A DNA stretch of 64,000 nucleotides from Ascidiaceihabitans sp023955215 (GCA_943788345.1 CALSPX010000015.1:62001-126000), one strand, 5' to 3'. Counted from the first letter of the stretch, positions 7,870 through 17,172 are shown. Translations and numbers: made by a program. The notes: a model not told the origin generated them from the sequence alone.

Positions 7870-10807
7870 GTTGGCGACCTCCTTCTGGATCGATAAAGTG
7901 AGCCGAAACAATCTCAACATCGACGTTTAGGTCAGTTACGGGTGAGACAAGGCGCATTTTTTCGCCCAACCGTTCATCACCGTTCTTGAGAAAACCAAGG
8001 CCAATCATACTGTTCAAGCTGGGTGAAAAAGCGGCTGAGGTGACATATCCCTGATCATGAGCCGCATCGACGGGGCCATCCTTGTTCATCAAGTGGCCAC
8101 CTGCAGTCACTTTGTCATTTCCATCTATCGGTTTAATACCAATCATTTTCAGCGCATCTGGCTCATTCAAACCCTCACGTTCAGACAACTTAGATCCAAT
8201 GCTGTCTTTGATTTTAGAAACCATTCTCCCCATGCCAAGGTTTAAGGCCGTTGTGGTTCCATTCAGCTCGTTTCCGGCGGCGTGGCCTTTCTCGATGCGC
8301 ATCACGCCAAGGGCTTCAGTGCCATAAGGTGTGACGTTGAGTTCTTCGCCTTCCACCATCAATTTACGCATGAGCGCGTCGCCGTAGCGGGCAGGGACTG
8401 CGACTTCGAATGCCAATTCTCCAGAGAACGAAATACGGAACAGTCTTGCTCGCAATCCACCACAAACGGTGATGTTTGCACAGGCCATAAACGGAAAGCC
8501 TTCGTTGGTTATGTCGTAATCTGCGTCCACAATTTTTTGCAGCAATGCCCGGGAATTCGGTCCCGCAACGGCATATTGCGCCCACGATTCGGTGGTCGAG
8601 ATCAGCTGCACATCCAAATCTGGGTATAAACACTGGCGTACAAATTCCATGTGTTGATACACTTTGCCTGCATTTGCTGTGGTGGTGGTAACCACGAAAT
8701 GATCCTCATCCAACCGCGCCGCAGTGCCGTCGTCCATAGCGATCCCATCCTCGCGCAGCATAAGGCCATAGCGAACCTTGCCAACAGCAAGCTTAGCGAA
8801 ACCGTTACAGTAAACTTTGTTCAAAAACGCAGCAGCATCAGTGCCTTGCACGTCTATTTTTCCCAAAGTTGTACAATCACATACGCCAACTGAAGCGCGT
8901 GTTGCAGCGACTTCACGGTCAACTGATTGACGCCAATGTGTTTCGCCCTCGATTGGGAACCACTGCGCACGCAGCCAATTGCCGACTTCAACAAACACCG
9001 CGCCACGTTCCTTAGCCCAATAATGGGACGGAGTTAGGCGTGTCGGGTGAAAGTCCATGCCCCTGATTCGACCCGCCATGACACCGATTGCTGTGGGCGT
9101 ATATGGGGGGCGAAAAATTGTTGTACCCACTTCTGGGATGGATTTTCCCGCAAGTTCCGCCATGATCGCTAGGCCACCAAGGTTGGATGTTTTGCCCTGA
9201 TCCGTCGCCATACCCAAAGTTGTGTAGCGCTTAAGGTGTTCGACAGATCGAAAGCCTTCTTGGTGGCTCAGTTTGACGTCCTTGACCGTCACATCGTTTT
9301 GTTGATCGAGCCATGCGCGACTGCACCCTTCAACATACCAGAACGGAGTTTGTGTGACGGGTGCGTCCTCGGCAGATGGCATTTTCGCCGTGCGCCCCTT
9401 TAAGCCAAGTGCGGCTTTTGCTGCTTTGACCCCAGTTTCTAGGGCACCGTGAGTTGATAGCTGACCCAACGCAGCACCTGTAACGCTCATTCCTGGGGGC
9501 AAGATTCCACCTGGAACAAATGCCGCCAGTCCCTCATCCCAAGTTGGGCGACCGCGTTGATGGCAAGTCAGATGAACATTGGGGTTCCAACCACCAGAAA
9601 CTCCCATAGCGTTACATTCGATTGTGCGCATCGAGCCGTCGGCTAGTTCTACTTCGGCGAATGACAGACCCAAGCGCCCTTTGGTATCGGTTACTTGGGC
9701 ACCTTGTAGGACTTCATAATCCAAGCTGCGGGGAGCATCCGCACGCGTATCAATAACCGCAGCGATCTTAACGCCAGCCGCGTGAAGGTCTGTGGCGGTA
9801 CGGTGTCCATCGTCATTGTTGGTGAAAATCGCAATGCGTTGCGCAGGGGTTGCAGCCCAGCGGTTTGCATAAGATCGGATCGCTGAGGCGAGCATGATGC
9901 CAGGACGGTCATTGTTTTCAAACGCGATTGGGCGTTCAGTTGCACCAGCTGCAAGAATGGTTTTTGCTGCGTATATACGCCATAGTATCTGACGTGGTTT
10001 ACCGCTGTCGGGTTGGATCAGGTGGTCTGAAACCCGTTCAACCGCGCCGTAAATTCCGTGATCAAAAGCGCCAATGACAGTTGTGCGCGTCATAAGACGT
10101 ACGTTTGGCAATGCAGATAATTCTGCAATGCTGGCCTGTACCCAGATATCGCCGGCTTCATCGTTGATGGCAAAAGTTTCGCTGTTGAGGCGACCACCAA
10201 AGGCGAAGTCTTCATCGGCGAGGATCACTTGCGCACCAGATCGCCCAGCAGTTAATGCAGCCATGATCCCGGATGGACCCGCGCCGATGATTAAAAGGTC
10301 ACAGTGCCGGAACCCTTTGTCATATTCATCTGGATCGGCCTGCATGGAAAGCGAACCCAAGCCTGCGGCCTTGCGGATAATTGGTTCGTAAACCTTTTCC
10401 CAGAAAGCTGCCGGCCACATGAATGTTTTGTAATAGAAGCCTGCGGTCAGGAAGTTTGAGAAACGGTCATTGATGGCCATCGCGTCAAATTTCAACGAAG
10501 GCCAGCGGTTCTGAGAGTTTGCAGACAGACCCTCAAACAATTCAGCCGTCGTAGCACGTGTGTTGGGTTCTTGACGCGCACCGCTGCGCAATTCCACCAA
10601 CGCGTTCGGTTCTTCAGAACCCGCCGTCAACGGTCCACGTGGACGGTGATATTTGAATGAACGCCCCATAAGGCGCACATTGTTGGCAAGTAGGGCAGAG
10701 GCCAAAGTGTCGCCACCATGCCCCTTATAAGACTTGCCATCAAAGGTGAAGTTCAGCGTTTGGGTGCGATCAATTTGACCGCCTTTTAAACGATTGACTT
10801 GGGTCAT
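7862..10807 (-). CDS. mgdC: N-methylglutamate dehydrogenase subunit C (sarcosine oxidase alpha-like)
   Basis: At 981 residues this has the full length of heterotetrameric sarcosine oxidase alpha subunits. The N-terminal ferredoxin-like region (LNFTFDGKSYKGHGGDTLAS) lacks iron-sulfur cysteines, as in the family. A nucleotide-binding motif follows (IIGAGPSGIMAALTAG, near residue 175), then a second Rossmann part, and from about residue 600 a GcvT-like folate domain (GVCDCTTLGKIDVQGTDA; FRISFSGELAFEVAVP). The enzyme oxidises an N-methyl amino acid and hands the methyl carbon to tetrahydrofolate. It overlaps mgdB by 4 nt and mgdD by 8 nt. Assignment to N-methylglutamate rests on the adjacent mgsA-like and dmm genes; sarcosine is the main alternative substrate. 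Confidence 0.82.
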   Translation of the reverse strand: MTQVNRLKGGQIDRTQTLNFTFDGKSYKGHGGDTLASALLANNVRLMGRSFKYHRPRGPLTAGSEEPNALVELRSGARQEPNTRATTAELFEGLSANSQNRWPSLKFDAMAINDRFSNFLTAGFYYKTFMWPAAFWEKVYEPIIRKAAGLGSLSMQADPDEYDKGFRHCDLLIIGAGPSGIMAALTAGRSGAQVILADEDFAFGGRLNSETFAINDEAGDIWVQASIAELSALPNVRLMTRTTVIGAFDHGIYGAVERVSDHLIQPDSGKPRQILWRIYAAKTILAAGATERPIAFENNDRPGIMLASAIRSYANRWAATPAQRIAIFTNNDDGHRTATDLHAAGVKIAAVIDTRADAPRSLDYEVLQGAQVTDTKGRLGLSFAEVELADGSMRTIECNAMGVSGGWNPNVHLTCHQRGRPTWDEGLAAFVPGGILPPGMSVTGAALGQLSTHGALETGVKAAKAALGLKGRTAKMPSAEDAPVTQTPFWYVEGCSRAWLDQQNDVTVKDVKLSHQEGFRSVEHLKRYTTLGMATDQGKTSNLGGLAIMAELAGKSIPEVGTTIFRPPYTPTAIGVMAGRIRGMDFHPTRLTPSHYWAKERGAVFVEVGNWLRAQWFPIEGETHWRQSVDREVAATRASVGVCDCTTLGKIDVQGTDAAAFLNKVYCNGFAKLAVGKVRYGLMLREDGIAMDDGTAARLDEDHFVVTTTTANAGKVYQHMEFVRQCLYPDLDVQLISTTESWAQYAVAGPNSRALLQKIVDADYDITNEGFPFMACANITVCGGLRARLFRISFSGELAFEVAVPARYGDALMRKLMVEGEELNVTPYGTEALGVMRIEKGHAAGNELNGTTTALNLGMGRMVSKIKDSIGSKLSEREGLNEPDALKMIGIKPIDGNDKVTAGGHLMNKDGPVDAAHDQGYVTSAAFSPSLNSMIGLGFLKNGDERLGEKMRLVSPVTDLNVDVEIVSAHFIDPEGGRQRA

Positions 10808-11091
10808 TTCGAGCGCCCTATTTTTCGGGCCACATCGCGGGCCATTTGAACGTCAGAAATCTCGTGGGTCATGGTGTTACGGGTGACAACCAGCCATGAA
10901 CGGTCGCCAGCTTCGTGAAACCATAGCTCGCGCAAACTACCTGCAGGGTTTTCACGCATGTACGCATAGTCGACAAAATCGGCCAGTGCAGTTTCTGCTG
11001 CGGGATCTGGGCGCTCTATCAAAGACGCATCGCCCAGATAAACGAATTCGGCGCTGTCACGGGGACCAAGGAGTGGGTGATTGATAATCAT
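10804..11091 (-). CDS. mgdB: N-methylglutamate dehydrogenase subunit B (sarcosine oxidase delta-like)
   Basis: This is a 95-residue SoxD-type small subunit starting at ATG 11091 behind GGGAG. The typical opening is kept in outline (NHPLLGPRDSAEFVYLGDA) and the C-terminal RELWFHEAGDRSWLVVTRNT is strongly conserved. In sarcosine oxidase delta the equivalent start carries zinc cysteines (CPYCG); here they are replaced by HPLLG, and the visible protein contains no cysteine at all, so the zinc site is lost. That fits a specialised methylglutamate dehydrogenase subunit rather than sarcosine oxidase. It sits 13 bp after mgdA and overlaps mgdC by 4 nt. Confidence 0.8.
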   Translation of the reverse strand: MIINHPLLGPRDSAEFVYLGDASLIERPDPAAETALADFVDYAYMRENPAGSLRELWFHEAGDRSWLVVTRNTMTHEISDVQMARDVARKIGRSK

Positions 11092-11104
11092 GTTTCGTAC
11101 TCCC

Positions 11105-12355
11105 TCAATGCAGATTGGGCTGATTGCCCATGCCTTTTTCATCGATCATGTGACCGGTTTTGAAGCGATCAAATCGATAGGCTGTCGCAGTTTCGTGCGG
11201 TTCGTCTTTTGCCAGTAAGTGCGCAAAGACCATGCCCGAAGCAGGCGTCGCTTTGAAACCGCCGTAACACCAGCCACCATTGAAATAGAGGCCGTCAATA
11301 TGCGTTCGGTCAATGATGGGAGAGCCGTCCATCGACATGTCCATAATCCCACCCCACATGCGCAAAAGGCGGGCGCGGCCAATCATTGGCATGATAGCCA
11401 TACCGCCCTCGCATACGTCTTCAACAACCGGTAGGTTTCCGCGCTGGGCGTAAGAGTTGTAGCCGTCTAGGTCACCGCCAAACACCAAACCACCTTTGTC
11501 TGACTGACTGACATAGAAATGGCCTGCGCCAAAAGTGATCACGCCAGGAAGAACTGGCTTTAAGCCTTCAGATACAAAAGCCTGTAAAACGTGGGATTCA
11601 ATTGGCAGACGCATGTTTGCCTTAGCCATCAAACGGCCAGAAGAGCCGGCTACCGCACAGCCAACTTTGCTGGCTCCAATATAACCCCGTGATGTTTCAA
11701 CTCCCAAACATTTGCCATTTTCGATGCGAAATCCGGTGACTTCACAATTCTGAATGATATCAACGCCGTGACTATCGGCGCTGCGAGCATAACCCCAAGC
11801 CACCGCGTCATGGCGCACTGTGCCGCCGCGTCGCTGGGCCAACCCACCTTTGATCGGAAAACGAGCATCATCGAAATTAAGAAAAGGATATTCTTTTTTG
11901 ATTTGGTCCAGATCAAGGTATTCTGCATCTGCGCCGTTCAACATCATCGCATTGCCACGGCGGACAAAGGCATCGCGCTGGGCGTCAGAGTGGATCAGGT
12001 TCATGATCCCACGTTGGCTGATCATTGCATTGTAGTTCAGATCTTGCTCAAGGCCCTCCCATAGTTTCAGCGACATTTCATAGAAGGGTTCATTGCCATC
12101 AAGCAGGTAGTTTGAGCGAACAATCGTAGTGTTGCGGCCGACATTGCCACCACCAATCCAGCCCTTTTCAAGAACCGCGATTTTTTTCTCGCCGTAAACC
12201 TTCGCCAGATAGTGAGCCGTTGCCAACCCATGGCCACCGCCACCAATGATCACTATATCATAATGGCTTTGAGGCTCAGGATCGCGCCACGCAGGCGTCC
12301 AACCTTTGTGGCCAGTCAGCGCTTCTTTAATTACTTTGAACCCAGAATACCGCAT
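11105..12355 (-). CDS. mgdA: N-methylglutamate dehydrogenase subunit A (sarcosine oxidase beta-like flavoprotein)
   Basis: This 416-residue FAD-dependent oxidoreductase of the DAO/SoxB type has a dinucleotide-binding fold at residues about 32-60 (IVIIGGGGHGLATAHYLAK). It also has RRGGTVRHDAVAWGYARSA, whose histidine corresponds to the flavin-linking histidine of sarcosine oxidase beta, and a C-terminal FNGGWCYGGFKATPASG segment. It is the first gene of the four-gene minus-strand unit mgdABCD and faces the transporter gene tmoX across 294 bp, so one regulatory region may serve both. Expected reaction: oxidation of the N-methyl group of N-methylglutamate, regenerating glutamate. The distinction from sarcosine oxidase is by context. 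Confidence 0.82.
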   Translation of the reverse strand: MRYSGFKVIKEALTGHKGWTPAWRDPEPQSHYDIVIIGGGGHGLATAHYLAKVYGEKKIAVLEKGWIGGGNVGRNTTIVRSNYLLDGNEPFYEMSLKLWEGLEQDLNYNAMISQRGIMNLIHSDAQRDAFVRRGNAMMLNGADAEYLDLDQIKKEYPFLNFDDARFPIKGGLAQRRGGTVRHDAVAWGYARSADSHGVDIIQNCEVTGFRIENGKCLGVETSRGYIGASKVGCAVAGSSGRLMAKANMRLPIESHVLQAFVSEGLKPVLPGVITFGAGHFYVSQSDKGGLVFGGDLDGYNSYAQRGNLPVVEDVCEGGMAIMPMIGRARLLRMWGGIMDMSMDGSPIIDRTHIDGLYFNGGWCYGGFKATPASGMVFAHLLAKDEPHETATAYRFDRFKTGHMIDEKGMGNQPNLH

Positions 12356-12649
12356 GAAACAAACTCCTCTAGTTTAAAAGTTATTCAAAGCGGGTGCATA
12401 ACTAGTTCTAAAAACCGACGTAAATTTCATCGAATCGGACCTCTTCTCGTGTTTGTTTATGTATAGTCGCCTGAATAAGGACGCGCCGCCACAAGAAAAA
12501 AACTTGATTGTGAGGAAAATCATGCAAGACTACGCTTTAGAGAATCCTTTTACACCTGTTTCATACTCTGGTGACTGGACTGCATATTCAGCAGACATCT
12601 CTTACAATAATAGCGGAGAAAATTTCCGCAGCACAACCGGGAGAAAACG

Positions 12650-13591
12650 ATGAATAAGTTTACAACATCCTTAACAGCGGGCGTGATGGCGATGATGCCA
12701 CTTGCCGCTTTTGCTGAAGACAGCAGCGACCCAATTGTCATTCCAGTGCACAACTGGTCCTCACAAATTGTAATGTCTAACGTTGTTGGCCAGATTTTTG
12801 AGTCTATGGGCAGCAATGTAGAGTACGTCACAACTGACAGCCAAGCAGTTTATGAATCTGTGCGTATGGGCGATGTGACACTTGAAATGGAAGTATGGGA
12901 AGGCGCGTTTGGCGCATCCTACCGTGCAGCCCTTGAAAAAGGTGGTCTACACGATGCGGGCGATCACAACGCTGTAACACGCGAAGACTGGTGGTACCCG
13001 ATGTGGACCAAAGACGCGTGCCCAGGCCTGCCATCATGGGAAGCTTTGAATGATTGCGCGGCTTTGTTTGCCACAGCTGAGACTGGTGACAAAGGTCGCT
13101 ATCTTGATGGTCCTGTGGACTGGTTGAAGCATGGCCAAGAACGTGTTGCGGCGCTTGATATGAACTTTACCGTTGTGAATGCGGGCTCTGCTGCAGCTCT
13201 TTGGGCTGCAATTGGCGCAGCTGAAGCTGAGAAAACGCCAATCGTAGTGTTCAACTGGACACCAAACTTTGCTGAAGCCGTATGGCCAGGTGAATTTGTT
13301 GAATTCCCAGAGTGGGAAGAGGGCTGCGATAAAGATCCAGCTGTTGGTGTGAACCCTGACGCACTTTATGACTGCGGTAACCCAGCAAAAGGGTACCTGA
13401 AAAAAGCAGCATGGGATGGCATGAAGGACAAATGGCCAGCAGCTTATGAAACTCTGACCAAAATCTCTTTCACCAACCCACAGATTGCTGAAATGGCTAA
13501 ATTCGTCGACATCGACGAAATGGAGCCAGAAGAAGCAGCTGAAGCTTGGTTGGAAGCAAACAAAGACATCTGGTCTGGCTGGACAAACTAA
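12650..13591 (+). CDS. tmoX: Periplasmic TMAO/betaine-type substrate-binding protein (TmoX-like)
   Basis: This is a 313-residue periplasmic protein with a signal peptide (cleavage about after residue 22, ...PLAAFA). It belongs to the glycine-betaine/OpuAC binding-protein family, whose aromatic box grips a trimethylammonium head. Tryptophans suited to that role stand in IPVHNWSSQ, EVWEGAF, EDWWYPMW and VVFNWTPN. It starts 10 nt after CCGGGAGA. Next to methylamine genes, and followed by an ATPase and a double-length permease in the order X-W-V, it best fits the TMAO transporter known from Ruegeria. A glycine betaine or choline binding protein remains possible. Confidence 0.78.
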   Translation: MNKFTTSLTAGVMAMMPLAAFAEDSSDPIVIPVHNWSSQIVMSNVVGQIFESMGSNVEYVTTDSQAVYESVRMGDVTLEMEVWEGAFGASYRAALEKGGLHDAGDHNAVTREDWWYPMWTKDACPGLPSWEALNDCAALFATAETGDKGRYLDGPVDWLKHGQERVAALDMNFTVVNAGSAAALWAAIGAAEAEKTPIVVFNWTPNFAEAVWPGEFVEFPEWEEGCDKDPAVGVNPDALYDCGNPAKGYLKKAAWDGMKDKWPAAYETLTKISFTNPQIAEMAKFVDIDEMEPEEAAEAWLEANKDIWSGWTN

Positions 13592-13618
13592 GCCTAAGAT
13601 CACGATGATCTAAACTGT

Positions 13619-13650
13619 GCCCGTCCGAGACAATCCTCGGGCGGGCATTT
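13619..13650 (+). terminator. Hairpin after tmoX, likely attenuator
   Basis: GCCCGTCCGAG (13619-13629) pairs with CTCGGGCGGGC (13636-13646) over 11 bp with one G-U pair, followed by a weak T-rich tail (ATTTCT). Such a stem behind a binding-protein gene commonly stabilises the upstream mRNA and lowers expression of the ATPase and permease. Confidence 0.6.
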
Positions 13651-13688
13651 CTAGCCATTCTAATTTTTAAGCGGGAAGACCTATAGCT

Positions 13689-14705
13689 ATGACCTCCGAA
13701 ACTGTGATCTCCTGCAAAAACGTTTGGAAGATGTTTGGTAAATCGCCAGAAACCTATTTGAAGAGCATGCCAGTTGGCCATAGCTTTGATCAAATTCGTG
13801 CTGATGGCTATATTGCTGGCGTGGCAGATGTTTCGATGGAGGTCAGCCGAGGAGAAATGTTGGTTATCATGGGCCTGTCGGGTTCAGGTAAGTCGACGCT
13901 GGTACGCTGCTTCTCTCGACTTCATGATATCACTGGCGGCACAATTGAGGTTGAGGGCCAGAATATCATGGCACTCCCAGAAAAAGAGCTGATTGATCTG
14001 CGTCGTAACAAGATGGGCATGGTATTCCAGAGCTTTGGCTTACTGCCACATCGAACAGTCTTAGAAAATATCGCTTTCCCGTTGGAGATGCGCGGCCAAG
14101 ATCGCCATACTCGCCGTGCCCGTGCTCTTGAGGTAATTGAACTTGTTGGGTTATCTGGCCGTGAAGATTATTTCCCACGCGAGCTGTCAGGTGGACAGCA
14201 ACAACGTGTAGGTATCGCCCGTAGCCTTGCGATCGAGCCTGATATCTGGTTTTTGGATGAGCCGTTTTCGGCGCTTGATCCCTTGATCCGTCGTGAAATG
14301 CAGGATGAATTCCTGCGTCTCCAAGGGCTGCTGGGAAAGACTATTGTATTTATTACACACGATTTCGACGAGGCTCTGCGTCTTGCTGATCGCATCGCGA
14401 TAATGAAAGATGGCGCTGTTGAACAGTGCGATACACCTGATCAGATTGTTTTAAATCCGGCCACAGATTACGTTAGAAAATTCACGGAAGAAATCGATAA
14501 GGCGCGCGTGGTTCACGCAGGTGTTTTGGCAATAGCCGAAACCAATGGGACCGGGGAACCAGTCGACGCCAGAGCAACCGTTAAACAATTGGCTAAGCTA
14601 TTGGTGCATGACACGCGCGAGGTTATTCCAGTAGCCAAAGACGGTAAAGTTATTGGTGGTATGAACCGCCAAGACGCGTTGACAGTTTTGTTGGAGGCTG
14701 ACTAA
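13689..14705 (+). CDS. tmoW: ABC transporter ATP-binding protein (TmoW-like)
   Basis: A 338-residue ProV/OpuAA-type ATPase. Walker A is GLSGSGKSTLVRC (near residue 60), the Q-loop is VFQSFGLLPHRT, the signature is LSGGQQQRVGIARS, and Walker B is IWFLDEPFSALD, followed by the switch histidine in FITHDFDEA. After residue 275 a CBS-like regulatory tail (RATVKQLAKLLV...VIPVAKDGKVIGGMNRQDAL) follows, as in osmoprotectant importers. Its stop shares a nucleotide with the start of the permease gene (TAATG). Confidence 0.87.
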   Translation: MTSETVISCKNVWKMFGKSPETYLKSMPVGHSFDQIRADGYIAGVADVSMEVSRGEMLVIMGLSGSGKSTLVRCFSRLHDITGGTIEVEGQNIMALPEKELIDLRRNKMGMVFQSFGLLPHRTVLENIAFPLEMRGQDRHTRRARALEVIELVGLSGREDYFPRELSGGQQQRVGIARSLAIEPDIWFLDEPFSALDPLIRREMQDEFLRLQGLLGKTIVFITHDFDEALRLADRIAIMKDGAVEQCDTPDQIVLNPATDYVRKFTEEIDKARVVHAGVLAIAETNGTGEPVDARATVKQLAKLLVHDTREVIPVAKDGKVIGGMNRQDALTVLLEAD

Positions 14706-16918
14706 TGGCCATCGCCAGTGAGCAGGGCGTTTCGCGCCAAGGTCCAACGCGCAATCTGGCGGTCCGGTTTCTACTTGGTCTTGCGGCACTCTTGACGCTT
14801 GTACAATGGGCTGGCTTGTTGCCGGAGGCATTGCACCGCATGCCGCTTGCTTTGTTGCCGCCATTTGAGTGGGCATTGGATAGTATATTCAATTTCGTGA
14901 AAGACGATCTTGGCTTGCTCAAGTTCACGCGCTTTCTGACGGCAGGACTTGAAGATGTCCTCGATGTCACGGCAAACCTTTTGTATGGTAAACGGCGCTG
15001 GCCAAACATTGGTCCAGTTCCATGGGTTGCGATTGCGTCTGTTGCTGCTGTGATCGGTTATTATCTAGGAGGCTGGAAGTTAGCCTTATTGGCTGGAGGG
15101 ACGTTCACGTGGACTGCCCTGATCGGCCAATGGAAAATTGCAATGGAAACGATGTCTGTCCTGACAGTCGTTGCTCCATTGGCTTTTGTCATAGGCCTCA
15201 GCCTTGGAATCTCTGCATGGCGTAGGCCGTGGGTGGATCGTTTGTTGCAGCCTATCCTTTCCGTTCTGCAAACCCTCCCGTTTTTCACTTATTTGTTGCC
15301 TGCGGTTATCTTTTTCAAAGTTGGCCCAACCGCTGGAGCCGTGGCTACGACGATCTACGCGATACCGCCGATGATTTTGATGACGACGCTTGGCCTGAAA
15401 AAGGTCAGCCCTGAAGTCGTCGAAGCGGGTAAAATGTCGGGTTGCTCAAAATGGCAAATGTTGCGTCACGTCTACATCCCTTCAGCGCGGACCGAAATTT
15501 TGGTGGGCGTGAACCAAGTCATCATGCTGTGCTTGGCGATGGTCGTATTGACCGCGTTTATTGGGATGCCCGGGCTTGGGGCAAAACTGCTTGCGATGAT
15601 GGGCAGCTTCAAAATCGGGCGCAGCTTCGAGATTGGCATTACGATTGTTTTATTGGCTGTCACGTTGGATCGCTTATCCAAAGCATGGGTGGCGAAACAA
15701 CCAGAACATTTTGATAAAGGTGCACCATGGGTACAGCAGCACAAGTTTCTTGTGCTTGCGATAGCTGCTTTTGTGATCAGTATTATTGTCGCGCAGTTCG
15801 TGGATGTTCTGTCTGAAATCGGACGCAAACAGCATTTTAGCCAAGGGCGTGAACTGGACACGTTTATTAAGAAGACGGTTTTGACAAATGATGTTCTGCA
15901 AGGAGTAACTGGGACGCTGCGCTACGTGATGAACGTCTACGTTTTGATCCCGTTCCGCGATTTTTTACTGTCAATTCCAACGCCTGCATTCATCATGATA
16001 ATCGCTGCTGGTGCATGGAAAATAGCAGGGCCGCGCCAGGCAGCCATCGCCTGTGCGTTCTTCACCTATGTCGCTCTAAGCGGCTGGTGGGACCGTTCAG
16101 TCATCACAATCTATTATGTATTGTCCTCAACCTTTGTCGCAATGGCGCTTGCTATCCCATTGGCCGTTTGGGGAGCAGGGCCACCCGCGCAAAGAATTGA
16201 CTTTTCCAAAGGTCTAAATACAGGCATGATCACGGGCCTTATCAGTCTCGTCTTCCGCCGATCCTTTATTGCATTCGTTGCATTGATCGCCGCGGGTGTC
16301 GGTCGATACATATTGTGGACCTTGGGGGTGTTTGGGGAAGAGCCATCGCTCATTCCATACCGTTTCACATTTTGGCTGTTGTTTGGCGCAAGCTTCTATT
16401 TGATGTGGCGGTTTGCAGGCCAAATGATGCGAGACGTATTTTTACTGCTGGTTTCAGATTCTGCACAAACGTTTCCGAGTTTCGTCTACCTGATCCCAGC
16501 GATCATGCTGTTTGGGATTACGGACATTGCAGTCATCTTTGCGATCACAATCTTCGCTATGGTCCCACTGGTGCGCTACACAATTGAGGGCTTACGGAAT
16601 GTCCCTGAGGAAATGACAGAAGCTGCTGACATGTCAGGGGCTACGCGGTTGCAAAAACTTTGGTTGGTACAGTTTCCATTAGCTTTGCCGACCATGGCCG
16701 TTGGTTTCAATCAGGCGCTGATGTTCGCGTTTTTCATGACCATGATCGCTGCCTTTATCGGGACAATTGATCTTGGACAGGAATTACAACGGACATTGGC
16801 TGGTACAGACTTAGGGCGTAATTTTGTTTTGGGTATCTGTGTTTCGCTGATGGCTTTATCGTTCGATCTTGTGATCCTCAAATGGGCCTCAGACAAGAAA
16901 AAGATACTTGGTTTGTAA
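14705..16918 (+). CDS. tmoV: Fused double permease of the TMAO/betaine-type ABC importer (TmoV-like)
   Basis: At 737 residues this is twice the usual length of a ProW-type permease. Two complete transport domains are visible, each with the EAA-like loop that docks the ATPase: one around VSPEVVEAGKMSGCSKWQMLRHVYIPSA (near residue 238) and one around VPEEMTEAADMSGATRLQKLWLVQFPLA (near residue 635). A tandem fused permease is the layout described for TmoV. The fusion would give a complete transmembrane unit from one gene. It is the last gene of the transporter operon; a gene-free stretch with a tRNA-like fragment follows. Confidence 0.83.
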   Translation: MAIASEQGVSRQGPTRNLAVRFLLGLAALLTLVQWAGLLPEALHRMPLALLPPFEWALDSIFNFVKDDLGLLKFTRFLTAGLEDVLDVTANLLYGKRRWPNIGPVPWVAIASVAAVIGYYLGGWKLALLAGGTFTWTALIGQWKIAMETMSVLTVVAPLAFVIGLSLGISAWRRPWVDRLLQPILSVLQTLPFFTYLLPAVIFFKVGPTAGAVATTIYAIPPMILMTTLGLKKVSPEVVEAGKMSGCSKWQMLRHVYIPSARTEILVGVNQVIMLCLAMVVLTAFIGMPGLGAKLLAMMGSFKIGRSFEIGITIVLLAVTLDRLSKAWVAKQPEHFDKGAPWVQQHKFLVLAIAAFVISIIVAQFVDVLSEIGRKQHFSQGRELDTFIKKTVLTNDVLQGVTGTLRYVMNVYVLIPFRDFLLSIPTPAFIMIIAAGAWKIAGPRQAAIACAFFTYVALSGWWDRSVITIYYVLSSTFVAMALAIPLAVWGAGPPAQRIDFSKGLNTGMITGLISLVFRRSFIAFVALIAAGVGRYILWTLGVFGEEPSLIPYRFTFWLLFGASFYLMWRFAGQMMRDVFLLLVSDSAQTFPSFVYLIPAIMLFGITDIAVIFAITIFAMVPLVRYTIEGLRNVPEEMTEAADMSGATRLQKLWLVQFPLALPTMAVGFNQALMFAFFMTMIAAFIGTIDLGQELQRTLAGTDLGRNFVLGICVSLMALSFDLVILKWASDKKKILGL

Positions 16919-17137
16919 GGTGATTTTGCAGAGAAATGGGAAAACCAACCAGATCATGATTTGCATTCAACCAAGAACCGATGTCACGTTTACTGAGGTC
17001 ATGTTTTGCCTAGGTTCGATTTCATTGATGGGGATCTGATAAGTTGTAGATCGTGAAGGGACTGTTTATCTAAAAACGCCGCTCATCGATATGTGTTTAG
17101 CTTTAAACGGTTACGCAGCTAAGCGCTCTGAAATAGT

Positions 17138-17161
17138 GTTCAAACCGGGCTCCCGCAACCA
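17138..17161 (+). repeat. Initiator tRNA-Met-like 3' end fragment (possible attachment-site remnant)
   Basis: The 24 nt GTTCAAACCGGGCTCCCGCAACCA look like the T-loop, 3' T-stem, acceptor strand and CCA end of a proteobacterial initiator tRNA; compared with the E. coli fMet 3' end as I remember it, about 21 of 24 positions agree. No tRNA body precedes it: the 5' part of the T-stem is not complementary and there is no anticodon arm. A terminator-like hairpin follows directly, as behind a real tRNA gene. Such fragments are typical of attachment sites made when an element integrates into a tRNA gene. Confidence 0.45.
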
Positions 17162-17172
17162 ACGAAACCGAC

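Noticed and set aside
7309..12355. Simple reading as sarcosine oxidase SoxBDAG
   Set aside because: All four subunits fit both families, but the neighbouring mgsA-like and dmm genes, the missing glyA/serine genes and the zinc-free delta subunit favour N-methylglutamate dehydrogenase. Kept as the main alternative.
12453..12653. A 66-codon open frame ahead of tmoX
   Set aside because: It overlaps the promoter and ribosome-binding region of tmoX, has no site of its own and no family-like pattern.
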